Shown here: piece after piece, positions 6,162-14,334 of the stretch | Layout: every line of letters begins with the position of its first letter | Numbering within the stretch: position 1 is the stretch's first letter | Assembly (NCBI GenBank): GCA_046728075.1 | Contig: JBKPDV010000231.1 | Span: forward strand, 1 to 46,812 | Source of the DNA: JBKPDV01 sp046728075 | GTDB lineage: Bacteria; Acidobacteriota; Thermoanaerobaculia; UBA5066; Gp7-AA6 | Length of the DNA: 46,812 nt | Reading direction: 5' to 3' | Made by a program: the position numbers and the translations under genes | The notes under the pieces: model-generated | What the model was told of the DNA's origin: nothing | Seen by the model: only the letters and a program-made list of their open reading frames with translations | Database searches by the model: none

Positions 6162-9100
6162 CAGTCCGACACCGCCAGCTGCTGGCTCGACAGGTAATAG
6201 TAGAGACCCCGGCGCTCGAACAGCTGGTCGTGCGTGCCCTGCTCGACCAGGTGCCCCTTTTCCAGAACCAGAATCCAATCCGCGTTGGCGACCGTGCTCA
6301 ATCGATGGGCGATCACGAACGCCGTTCGCCCTTCTAGCAGACGCCCGAGGTTTTCCTGCACGGCCCGCTCCGATTCGGTGTCGAGCGAGCTGGTCGCCTC
6401 GTCGAAGATCAGGACGGGGGGCTTCGAGTAGACCGACCGGGCGATCGCGATCCGCTGCTTCTGACCTCCGGATAACGCGAGGCCGCTCTCTCCCACCTTG
6501 GTGTCATATCCGAGGGGAAACCGTTCGACGAACTCGTGCGCGTTGGCCACCCGGGATGCCCAGAGAACCCGGTCCATATCCGGCTCATCCTCTCCGAAGG
6601 CGATGTTGCGGGCAATCGTGTCCGCAAAGAGGAAGTTCTCCTGCAGGACGAATCCGATCTGCCGGCGCAGGTCGCGGTAGTTCAGTGTCTTCAAATCCAC
6701 GCCATCGTAGGTGATGGAGCCTTCCGTCGGCTCGAGCAGCCCGGCCAGACACTTGACCAGCGTCGTCTTGCCCGAGCCGCTTCGTCCGACGATCGCAATG
6801 AATCGGCCGGGAGCCACCTCGAAGTTGATTCCTTTCAGGATCTCCGGCGATTCCGGGCCCCCGTAAGAGAAACCAACGTTGCGCAGAACGATCCGGCCCT
6901 CCAGCGTCTTGACGGGCAGCAGACGGGAATGGTCCACGCCTTGCTCCGGCTCCTGCTCGAAAACGTCGTTCAGTCTGTTGAGGAGCACGGCCGAGTGCTG
7001 CCAGTTATCCCAGATCGTCAGCAGCGTCAGGATCGGCGCGTTGGCCAGCGCCACGAGCGAGTTGAAGGCCACCAGCCCGCCGATGGTCAAGGTTCCCGCC
7101 AGGACTTGACGGGCGCCGATCCCGAGGAAGAGAACCGTTGTCAGCAGCGTGACCGCCTGAACGGCGCCGAGATATCCCATCACGGTGAAGTCGGCCTTGA
7201 AGAGCCGCCGCGCGACGCCCAGGAATTGATTGAGCATCAGGTTTCGGAAAGAGCCCTCCGCGGCCATGGCCTTCACCGTCTCGATCCCCTTGATCGCGTC
7301 GATCTGGTAGGAGTGGTACTTGCCGAAGGAGTCCTCGACGGTGTCGAAGATCGGGCGAAGCCAGCGGGACGAAAAGAACATCAGGAGAGCGTAGAGAGGA
7401 GCCGTCGCGAGGAACACGAGGGTCAGCGTCCGGCTGTAGATCAGCATCAGCACGAGGCTCGCGGCCAGCTGCGTCGCGGCGGTCACGCCGGCCACACCGC
7501 TTTGAACGAGGAACTCGCGCACCTGTCGGACCCCTTCGAGCCGGCGCTGAATGTCGCCCGTGCGGCGGGCCGAGAAGTAAGCCATCGGCAGTCCCAGCAG
7601 TTTGCGTGTGAGGAAGTCGAGGGTCGAGGCGTCGATGCGCACGGCCACGAAGCTCAAGAGGTAACGCTGCACCCCCAGAGACAGGACGAGAAAGAAGATG
7701 ACCGCGCCCATCGACAGCATCAGGAGGTTCAGAAGCGAGACGTCCCTCTCGACGAGGACCCGGTCGACGATGATCTGCGTGAAGACGGGAAGGACCATCT
7801 GGAGGATGGCGACGACCAGGGAGAGGCCCAGCGCCTGCAGCAGGATTCTCGCGAAAGGGCGGAAGAAGGGGCGCAGCCAGGTGAGGTTCGACGCGGCGAC
7901 GGGCGCCTTCTCGAATTCGCTCGTGTAGTCGAAGAGCGCGGCATAGCCGCTCCACCGCTTCTCGAACTCCGAGCGCATGAAGCGCCGCAGGCCCAGGGCC
8001 GGATCGGCCACCCGGCAATGAGTGTCGGTCACGTCGTAGAGCACGACCCAGTGATTCCCCTCCCAATGAACGATGGCGGGAAGCGGCATGAAGGAGAGAT
8101 TCCGAGGAGAGGCCTTGACCGACCTCGCGGCGAGGCCCAGCTCCGTCGCGGCCGCGCAGAGCCCGCGCAGACTCGTGCCGTCCCGCGACGTGTGCACCAG
8201 ATGCCGGATCCGCGCGAGACTCACGGCCCGGCCGAAATGCCGGCAGACCATGGCGAGGGCGGCCGCCCCGCAGTCCATCTCGTCGATCTGCCGCACGACG
8301 GGGAAGCGCCGGATGCGCCGCTCGCGCTTGACGAAGAGACCTTCGGACGCGAAGGGCCCACCGGGCTCTCCGGCGCGCTCCCGCGTCTCCTCTTCCCCCT
8401 GCTCGACCTGGTCGGGCCCGACCTTCTCGTGCGCCGCCGTCTCCGCCGGGAGGATCTCCTGCGCGAAGTCGAGCGGCACCCGGGCGACTTCCTTGTAGTC
8501 GTACTGCGCGACCCGCTGTTCGATCTGTGACCGAAAATCCGGAAAGCGATCGAGGAGATTGCGCAATGTCTCCGCGTGCAGAGCGAGCAGGCGGCAGGCG
8601 GAGACCGCTTCGACGCTCGCCGTGCGGGGCGATCCCCGGAAAACCGACAGCTCGCCGAAGAAGTCCCCCTTGCGCAGGTAGGCCACGTACGTTCGCCGGC
8701 CCTGTTCGTCTTCGGAGAAGACACGCAGGTGCCCCTCCTCCACGAAGTACATCGGGCCCGCGGCCTCTCCCTGGCGTACGACGAGATCTCCGCGATCGCA
8801 GGTGACGTTCTCGAGATCACCCAGGAGAAGAGCCAGAGCCGGGGGCGGCAGCCGCGTGAACGGGGTGAAATGGCGGAAGAAATTCGAGAGCTGCCGGTGT
8901 CGGATCTGCAGCTCGAGATACTGGCGGATCTCGGGAGTCTGGACGAGCAGCGCTTCGAAGACGGATTTGTCCAGGCGCCAGGCCTGAACGTCGCTCGAGG
9001 CGCGCACGGTCGCCGTGCGCGTGGAATGGTCGAGCAGGCCCATCTCCCCGAAGCTGTCGCCGGCGCGCAGACTGCTCATGGGGATTTCCTCGCTTGTGTC

Positions 9101-9289
9101 GGCGTTCTTGACGATCCGTGCCCGGCCGGAGGCGAGCACGTAGAACGCGTCGGCGACTTCTCCTTCGCGGACGATCGTGTCTCCAAAAGAAAAGGAGACC
9201 GGCTCGAAACTGCCGACCACGAGGGCGCGGGCGTCTCCCGGCAAGAGCCTCAGGATCGGCAGATTATCGAGCAGGTCTCGTTCTTCCAA
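6161..9289 (-). CDS. Peptidase-containing ABC transporter with two N-terminal cyclic-nucleotide-binding domains
   Basis: A 1042-residue inner-membrane exporter. Two cNMP-binding-like domains come first (about 10-125 and 140-270, each with an FGE[ML] phosphate-cassette-like motif). A C39 peptidase domain follows (about 328-460) with Gln334, catalytic Cys340 in DEMDCGAA, His413 in NHWVVLY and Asp429 in VADP. Six-helix membrane domain is at about 470-760. The ATPase has Walker A GRSGSGKTT (about 835), signature LSGGQ (939), Walker B VLIFDE and H-loop His995. All catalytic residues are present. Start is TTG with GGAGG 4 nt upstream. It should cleave the leaders of the nearby precursors after GG and export the cores. 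The nucleotide-binding domains imply gating by a cyclic nucleotide, which is an inference. Confidence 0.95.
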   Translation of the reverse strand: MEERDLLDNLPILRLLPGDARALVVGSFEPVSFSFGDTIVREGEVADAFYVLASGRARIVKNADTSEEIPMSSLRAGDSFGEMGLLDHSTRTATVRASSDVQAWRLDKSVFEALLVQTPEIRQYLELQIRHRQLSNFFRHFTPFTRLPPPALALLLGDLENVTCDRGDLVVRQGEAAGPMYFVEEGHLRVFSEDEQGRRTYVAYLRKGDFFGELSVFRGSPRTASVEAVSACRLLALHAETLRNLLDRFPDFRSQIEQRVAQYDYKEVARVPLDFAQEILPAETAAHEKVGPDQVEQGEEETRERAGEPGGPFASEGLFVKRERRIRRFPVVRQIDEMDCGAAALAMVCRHFGRAVSLARIRHLVHTSRDGTSLRGLCAAATELGLAARSVKASPRNLSFMPLPAIVHWEGNHWVVLYDVTDTHCRVADPALGLRRFMRSEFEKRWSGYAALFDYTSEFEKAPVAASNLTWLRPFFRPFARILLQALGLSLVVAILQMVLPVFTQIIVDRVLVERDVSLLNLLMLSMGAVIFFLVLSLGVQRYLLSFVAVRIDASTLDFLTRKLLGLPMAYFSARRTGDIQRRLEGVRQVREFLVQSGVAGVTAATQLAASLVLMLIYSRTLTLVFLATAPLYALLMFFSSRWLRPIFDTVEDSFGKYHSYQIDAIKGIETVKAMAAEGSFRNLMLNQFLGVARRLFKADFTVMGYLGAVQAVTLLTTVLFLGIGARQVLAGTLTIGGLVAFNSLVALANAPILTLLTIWDNWQHSAVLLNRLNDVFEQEPEQGVDHSRLLPVKTLEGRIVLRNVGFSYGGPESPEILKGINFEVAPGRFIAIVGRSGSGKTTLVKCLAGLLEPTEGSITYDGVDLKTLNYRDLRRQIGFVLQENFLFADTIARNIAFGEDEPDMDRVLWASRVANAHEFVERFPLGYDTKVGESGLALSGGQKQRIAIARSVYSKPPVLIFDEATSSLDTESERAVQENLGRLLEGRTAFVIAHRLSTVANADWILVLEKGHLVEQGTHDQLFERRGLYYYLSSQQLAVSD

Positions 9290-9348
9290 AGGGCCTCCGG
9301 AGGCGGTGGTTCTCGAATCGCGCTCGATGTCCTTTCTGCGAGGGGCTG

Positions 9349-10410
9349 CTAGAGCTGTTCGTGCCAGTGCACCCGGGCCGCGATCTCGTGCTCGACGACT
9401 TTGGCCAGAAGGGCATCTTCCGCGCGGCTGCGGATCTCAGGATCCTGCTCCGAGGGCGGCGTCTTACCGCAGAGCTCATAGAGATGAAACTCGTCTCCCA
9501 CCGCGACCGGGCCGACCAGATCGCCGGGGCGAGCCGAGAGCAGAACCGGGCGCGCGCTCTCTTCGACCTCCGCGAGGTAGGGTCGCGTCTTCGCGATCGG
9601 CCGGTGCGCCTCTTGCGCGACCGCTTCGAGCGGCTCGCTGTCCTCGCGCACACACAGCGCGGCCTCACGGGCGGCGGTCTCGTCGGAAAACCCGAGATCG
9701 CGCAGGTCGAGCCGGATCCAATCGAGGCGATGGACGTCGATCAGCGCGCGGATGGCGGCTGGGTCCGCCAAGCGGCGGCTCCAGGCCTCGTAGAGACGTT
9801 CGAGACGGATCAACTCCACGATCCGCTTCCGGCTCGCTTGCCGCAGAGGCATCCGCGAAAACGCCTCGGCGCAGTCCCGGCATGCACGTTCGATCTCCGC
9901 GAGGCTTGGCTCCTCTCCCACTCCCACGTCCGCTTCCGCGGCGGCGCGCTGCGCGACCGCTGCTCGGCCGGCGAGAGTCTGCGCGAACTGCTCGAGGGCC
10001 CCGGAGCAGATGGCCTCCGTCCAAATGCAGTCCGTTAATTCCTCGTTGCTCGGCGCAAACGGGACCAGCGCTTCTTCTCCCTGTTCATGGTCGGACTGCC
10101 GGACCGTCGCCCGCTCGATGTAATCCATCCAGCTATCGATCGTCAGCCCGCGGCGATCGAGCCAGGCCTCCATCTCCTCGGCCGTGACCAGGTCGCGCCC
10201 ATATCGAAACTCTTCGGCCGCCTGTTCGAGGACTTCCTCCGACGCGCCGTTCTCCGCCGCTTCCGCCCGGGCAACGAGCGCCAGGCCTCTGCGCGTCTGT
10301 GCTTCCAGCGACGCCCACTCGCCGCGCAGGACAGCCGCCACGACGGCGTCCGACCAGGAATACTGAGCCTCACCGACAGAAAATGCCTGGTTTTCCCAAA
10401 GACTGTTCAT
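9349..10410 (-). CDS. PpiC-related peptide-maturation-type protein
   Basis: A 353-residue protein without signal peptide. The N-terminal half is helical and SurA/PpiC-like (ENGASEEVLEQAAEEFRY, then AWLDRRGLTIDSWMDYI). The C-terminal part has a parvulin-like beta segment, PGDLVGPVAVGDEFHLYEL at about 290, typical of rotamase folds. From memory this resembles the TIGRFAM 'putative peptide maturation system protein' related to PpiC, which co-occurs with GG-leader export genes; this could not be checked. It lies 59 nt upstream of the peptidase-transporter. A role as chaperone or leader-binding factor for precursors is inferred. It shows no recognisable catalytic motif for a covalent modification. 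Confidence 0.7.
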   Translation of the reverse strand: MNSLWENQAFSVGEAQYSWSDAVVAAVLRGEWASLEAQTRRGLALVARAEAAENGASEEVLEQAAEEFRYGRDLVTAEEMEAWLDRRGLTIDSWMDYIERATVRQSDHEQGEEALVPFAPSNEELTDCIWTEAICSGALEQFAQTLAGRAAVAQRAAAEADVGVGEEPSLAEIERACRDCAEAFSRMPLRQASRKRIVELIRLERLYEAWSRRLADPAAIRALIDVHRLDWIRLDLRDLGFSDETAAREAALCVREDSEPLEAVAQEAHRPIAKTRPYLAEVEESARPVLLSARPGDLVGPVAVGDEFHLYELCGKTPPSEQDPEIRSRAEDALLAKVVEHEIAARVHWHEQL

Positions 10411-10448
10411 GTTGCTACGGCGATCGGGCCGCGTTTCGACGAGGCGGG

Positions 10449-10454
10449 ATTATA
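10449..10454 (-). promoter_or_regulatory. Possible -10 element (TATAAT) upstream of the PpiC-related gene
   Basis: A perfect TATAAT on the minus strand lies about 39 nt upstream of the ATG at 10410, in the 113-nt gap after the TolC-like gene. No TTGACA-like -35 is present at 16-18 bp; the upstream DNA is a GC-rich palindrome (two GCCGGC boxes). It may mark an internal promoter separating the MacAB-TolC part from the exporter part. Confidence 0.25.
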
Positions 10455-10523
10455 TTGCGCCGGCCTGGGGGCGCCGGCTTTGAGCCAACCCTCTCCTTCG
10501 CGGCGCGGCGCAATCCCGCTCGT

Positions 10524-11900
10524 CTACGACTTCGGCGCGGAACCTTCCGACTTCGGAGCATCCGCAAGGAGCATTCCCAGTAACTCTCCACGGAGCTCGA
10601 GGACCTTCGCGCGGGCGGCGAGCAGCTGCTGACTCGCTTTCGTTCGGTCGTCGCGCGCGTCTCCTGCGGCGATTATCTGTTTGTCCAGCTCGTCCGGCTC
10701 GGCGCGCCCCTCGACCGCCAGCGCCTTGCCGACGTGGAGAGTCTCTCGGGCGAGGGCCTCGGCGCGCATGGCCAGCGCCAAGCGCGCTTGTGCTCGGGTG
10801 AGCTCGCCTTCTGCGCGCCGGACGTCCAGCTCCAGATCCCGGTCGCGGAGCAGTCGGTCTGCTCGCGCCTTCTCGAGCCGGGCCTCCGCCGCGACCTGTG
10901 CGTGACTCAGGCGCCCGCCCGTCCAGAGCGGGACGACCACCGAGACGCCCAGGGTAAAGTCGTTCGGCTTGAACTTCACGAAGTACTGATCAAAGTTGTT
11001 GTAGTTGGAGAGACGAAGATACTGCCCTTCTGCCTGGATCACGGGAAGCCAGGCGCGCTTCTGAAGGAACACGGCTTTTTCCAGCGCGGCCGCCTCGGCT
11101 TCGAGCGCGTTCAACTGGGGGTCCGCGGCACGCGCCGCCGCAAGAAGATCTCCTGGCGGAGAGACCCGGAGGACCGCGAGAGGATCTTCCGCAATCGGGA
11201 TCGGATCGCTCGAGCTCCAGCCGATCAACCGCGCCAGCTCCAGCCGGTCGAGGTCGGCCTCGGTCTCCCGATCGAGAAGAGTCTGCTTGGCCCGGGCCAC
11301 TTCGAGACCCGCCCGCTCGACCTCGAGCGGAGTCGTCCTCCCTTCTCGGCCGAGCGCCGCCACGCGCCGATGAGCGGCCTCGCGAGTCTCCAGCAACTCC
11401 CGGGCGCCTGCTATCGAGATCTGGTCCGCCCAGTTTCTGCCGTAAGCCAGGACGAGAGCGCGCGCCGTGGCCGAGCTGGAAGTGAGCAACCCGGCAGCGA
11501 CCGCGGCGGCGCGAGCCTCCTCGTCGAACGTCCGCGAGCGTTTGGCCGGATCGTAGAGCGTCTGATGAACCTCGACTCCAAAGACCGACGGCACCTGGCC
11601 CGCGACTTCGACGGGAAGGCCGCTCGAGTAGCCCGGGGTCGTCGTCGCGAAGGCCTGCGGCGCAAACGCCGCCTTCGCCGCCCGCGCTCCTGCGGCCGCC
11701 TCGTCGACCTGGGCTCGCGCGACCGCGATCTCCGGAGCCCGCGCCAGCGCCCTTTCCGCCGCCCTCTTCAGCGTCAGCGGCTCCCTGTCCGCCTGCGCCT
11801 GTGCAATGGCGGCAACGAAGGTCAAGGAGACGAGCAGCGATCGGCTCTTCCCTCCGACTGTTGACTGTTGACTGTCGACTGTCGACTTCTTATCACTCAT
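10524..11900 (-). CDS. TolC-like outer-membrane efflux channel
   Basis: A 458-residue outer-membrane efflux protein (two OEP repeats). The N-terminal signal sequence has the hydrophobic core LLVSLTFVAAIAQA ending at about residue 37. It is followed by the typical LTLKRAAERALARAPEIAVARAQ first helix and later the repeated helix with QYFVKFKPNDFTLGVSVVVPLWTGG. It starts inside the stop of the MacB-like gene (8-nt overlap). The first 15-20 codons (STVDSQQSTV) are encoded by a heptanucleotide repeat array, so the n-region of the signal peptide is repeat-derived. It probably provides the exit pore for the MacAB-type pump, the peptide exporter or both. Confidence 0.92.
   Translation of the reverse strand: MSDKKSTVDSQQSTVGGKSRSLLVSLTFVAAIAQAQADREPLTLKRAAERALARAPEIAVARAQVDEAAAGARAAKAAFAPQAFATTTPGYSSGLPVEVAGQVPSVFGVEVHQTLYDPAKRSRTFDEEARAAAVAAGLLTSSSATARALVLAYGRNWADQISIAGARELLETREAAHRRVAALGREGRTTPLEVERAGLEVARAKQTLLDRETEADLDRLELARLIGWSSSDPIPIAEDPLAVLRVSPPGDLLAAARAADPQLNALEAEAAALEKAVFLQKRAWLPVIQAEGQYLRLSNYNNFDQYFVKFKPNDFTLGVSVVVPLWTGGRLSHAQVAAEARLEKARADRLLRDRDLELDVRRAEGELTRAQARLALAMRAEALARETLHVGKALAVEGRAEPDELDKQIIAAGDARDDRTKASQQLLAARAKVLELRGELLGMLLADAPKSEGSAPKS
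11856..11886. repeat. Heptanucleotide tandem array, unit gactgtt/gactgtc
   Basis: Four full 7-bp units (gactgtt, gactgtt, gactgtc, gactgtc) and a partial fifth. The array lies within the 5' coding end of the TolC-like gene and encodes part of its N-terminus. Confidence 0.9.
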
Positions 11901-13098
11901 AACGCAACGCCTCCGTCGGGTTCAAATTTGCGGCACGCGACGCGGGGACGACGCCGAAGAGAACAGTCACCGCGCAGGAGAACAGGAAGGCAAGAACAGC
12001 GGAGAGAGGTGAGACTCGAACCTCGACGCCCCGGACGAAGAGGCCGGCGAGAAGCGGTACGGCGAGACCGACCACCACGCCCAGGAACGATCCGATCGCC
12101 CCGAGCATCAACGCCTCCATCAGGAACTGACGGAGGATGTCGCGCCGCCGCGCGCCGACCGAGAGACGTACGCCGATCTCCCGCGTCCGCTGCTCGACCG
12201 AGGCGAGCAAGATATTCATGATCCCCACCCCCCCGACCACGACCGAAACGGCCGCCGCCAGCACGAACACCACGATCAAACCGACCGAAATCGTGCGGGC
12301 GAGGCGCACGACCGTCGTCATACTCTCGACCTCGTAGACCGAGCCCGGGCGGTGGCGCTCCTTCAGTGTCTCCTCGACGGCGCGTACGCCCGCCGGAAGC
12401 TCCGAAAAATCCCGCACCTCGGCAAAGAGAGTCTTGACCTGACGCGTGGGGAGGAAGGACCAGGCGGCCGTGATGGGAACGAGGATCGTCTCCGGCACGA
12501 TGTCGCCCCGCCCGAGCGTGTCGACGGGCTCCTCGAACTCGCCCACGACCTGGAACGTGGTTCCCAGCGTTCGGATCGTCTTGTCCGCCGGGTCGCTCGG
12601 GCCGAAAAGCCTCTGGTAGAGATCGCGATTGACGACGCAGACCCGGGCCCTGCTCTGAAGGTCGTCCTCGTCCAGGAACCGGCCCTTGAGAATCCGCATG
12701 TTCTTGCGAACGGTGCCGTAGTTCGCCATCACGCCGATCACCGTCAGCGTCTTGACCTGCGATTGGACCGTGACGTTGCCCCGCAGGAGGACCACGCCCG
12801 TGACGCCCGAAAAGAGGTCGCCGCGCGATGCGAGGGTCTTCACGTCGGCGTCGGTCATCGTGTCGTCGAGTGTTCGCGACACGCCGGCGCTCACCGTTCC
12901 CCGGTAGTTCGCCCAGACCAGGTGAGATCCGACTCCTTCGATCTGGGCCATCACGAACGTGCGCCCCGTCAGTCCGAGAGCAACGATGACGATGATCGCC
13001 GCCGTGCCCACGACGAGCCCGGTCAAGGTCAGCGCCGTCTGGACGGGATGCGTTCGGAAGCGGTGGAGGGCGGCCTCGAGGATCTCGCGGGGAAGCAT
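11893..13098 (-). CDS. MacB/FtsX-type ABC transporter permease (no ATPase domain)
   Basis: A 401-residue MacB-like permease. TM1 is at about 20-45 (TALTLTGLVVGTAAIIVIVALG), then a large periplasmic MacB_PCD domain, then three C-terminal helices of the FtsX domain. The conserved loop EQRTREIGVRLSVGARRRDIL precedes the last two helices and the end PASRAANLNPTEALRYE is typical. Unlike MacB itself it has no nucleotide-binding domain, and no separate LolD-type ATPase is encoded nearby. It sits between the MacA-like adaptor and the TolC-like channel, so a tripartite efflux or peptide-export role is likely. Energy must come from an ATPase elsewhere in the genome. Confidence 0.92.
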   Translation of the reverse strand: MLPREILEAALHRFRTHPVQTALTLTGLVVGTAAIIVIVALGLTGRTFVMAQIEGVGSHLVWANYRGTVSAGVSRTLDDTMTDADVKTLASRGDLFSGVTGVVLLRGNVTVQSQVKTLTVIGVMANYGTVRKNMRILKGRFLDEDDLQSRARVCVVNRDLYQRLFGPSDPADKTIRTLGTTFQVVGEFEEPVDTLGRGDIVPETILVPITAAWSFLPTRQVKTLFAEVRDFSELPAGVRAVEETLKERHRPGSVYEVESMTTVVRLARTISVGLIVVFVLAAAVSVVVGGVGIMNILLASVEQRTREIGVRLSVGARRRDILRQFLMEALMLGAIGSFLGVVVGLAVPLLAGLFVRGVEVRVSPLSAVLAFLFSCAVTVLFGVVPASRAANLNPTEALRYE

Positions 13099-13105
13099 GG
13101 GATAA

Positions 13106-13133
13106 CTGTCAGCTGTCAGCTGTCAGCCGACAG
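13106..13133. repeat. Heptanucleotide tandem array, unit ctgtcag
   Basis: Three perfect ctgtcag units followed by a ccgacag inverted half unit. The array fills the 36-nt space between the MacB-type permease start and the TAG stop of the MacA-like gene, which it abuts. Confidence 0.85.
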
Positions 13134-14324
13134 CTAAAACCCTGCCTTCGCCACGTTCACCCGCATTCCCTCCGACAACGCCACCGTACCCGGAATCAGT
13201 ACGATCTCCTTTTCGGAAAGGCCGTTGACGATCTCGACGTCGCTCAATCCGATGAGACCGACGGAGACCGGGCGGCGCCGGGCGCGCCCCTTCTCCAGCA
13301 CATACACGTAGCGCTGGTCGCCGTCGCGTTGGAGGGCGGCGCGCGGGATGGAGAGGGCGGAGCGTTTCTCGCCGACGATGATCTGGACGTTGACCGAGGC
13401 ATTGGGCGGCAGCGTCAAGCGCGCGTCGGAGATCTCGCCCACGACTTCACCCACCTGCCGGCCGCCGGTCTCCGTGACGCCGGAGGGGACCGAAAGCACC
13501 TTCCCTTCCCAGCGGCGATCTGGAAGACCGTCGAATGTGACGATCATCCGCTGGCCGACCGCGATGCGAGGCAGATCCGGCTCGTCGACGCGTGTGCGAA
13601 CGCGCAGGTGCTCGGGATCCGCCACGCTCGCGACGACCTGCCCCGGGGCGACGGTCTCCCCGGCCTTGCGGGGCAGGCCGTAAACGATCCCGTCGGCGGG
13701 AGCGCGGATCGTCAGCAACGCGACCCGCCGTTGAAGCTCGCGCGCGGCCTCCGCCGAGAGCTCCGCGCGTCCCCCCTCCGGGCCCCTGAGGGAATCCAGC
13801 AGCGCCTGAGCCTGCTGGAGACGTTCCTGTGCGTCGCGCCAGGCGAGCTCGTCGGAATCGTGGGTCGCCCTCGAAATGGCCGATTCCTTCAGCAGGCGCG
13901 CGTCGGATTCGAAGACCTGACGACGGTGGTCGGATTCGCGCCGGAGTCGCTCGACCTCCGCGGCCGCACGCTGCCGCTCTTCCGATCGCTCGAGGGCGCT
14001 CGAGCGCGCGGTCAAGGCCGACTGGCTCAAGTCCGGGTTCGACAGCTGCACGAGCGGCGCGCCTTTCTTGACGCGCGCTCCCTCCGCGGCCAGAAGCGCG
14101 GCGACCGTGGCCGAATCCGCTGCGCGCATCTCGCCGCCGGGGGGAGGCTCCAGCGTGCCGTCGCTCGTGATCGGAACGCGCAGGTCCCGGCGCGCCGCCG
14201 CCGCCGTCGGCACCGGCGGCGATGACGGACGGCGAAACGCGACGGCGGCGAGCAGAAGAGCGAGAACCCCCGCCGCCGCGGCGATCCACCACCGGGAGAG
14301 CGGGCGAGGTTCGGGCTCGTTCAT
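13134..14324 (-). CDS. MacA-like efflux periplasmic adaptor
   Basis: A 396-residue RND/MacA-type adaptor. TM anchor at about 11-30 (WWIAAAAGVLALLLAAVAF). A biotinyl-lipoyl-like half precedes a coiled-coil hairpin (about 105-210, EERQRAAAEVERLRRESDHRR). The second lipoyl half (LTIRAPADGIVYGLPRKAGE), a beta-barrel (VRTRVDEPDLPRIAVGQRM) and a membrane-proximal domain follow. Its start is 10 nt downstream of the inositol-phosphate synthase stop, so it may be read through from that operon. The stop codon TAG lies at the edge of a heptanucleotide array. It works with the MacB-type permease downstream. Confidence 0.9.
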   Translation of the reverse strand: MNEPEPRPLSRWWIAAAAGVLALLLAAVAFRRPSSPPVPTAAAARRDLRVPITSDGTLEPPPGGEMRAADSATVAALLAAEGARVKKGAPLVQLSNPDLSQSALTARSSALERSEERQRAAAEVERLRRESDHRRQVFESDARLLKESAISRATHDSDELAWRDAQERLQQAQALLDSLRGPEGGRAELSAEAARELQRRVALLTIRAPADGIVYGLPRKAGETVAPGQVVASVADPEHLRVRTRVDEPDLPRIAVGQRMIVTFDGLPDRRWEGKVLSVPSGVTETGGRQVGEVVGEISDARLTLPPNASVNVQIIVGEKRSALSIPRAALQRDGDQRYVYVLEKGRARRRPVSVGLIGLSDVEIVNGLSEKEIVLIPGTVALSEGMRVNVAKAGF

Positions 14325-14334
14325 CGGAGACGGG

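Noticed and set aside
3410..8530. Very long plus-strand open frames (576 and 664 codons) across 3.4-8.5 kb
   Set aside because: They are antisense shadows of the sigma-54 activator, HlyD and transporter genes, whose minus-strand products have full sets of family motifs; the plus frames are Arg/Pro-rich and motif-free.
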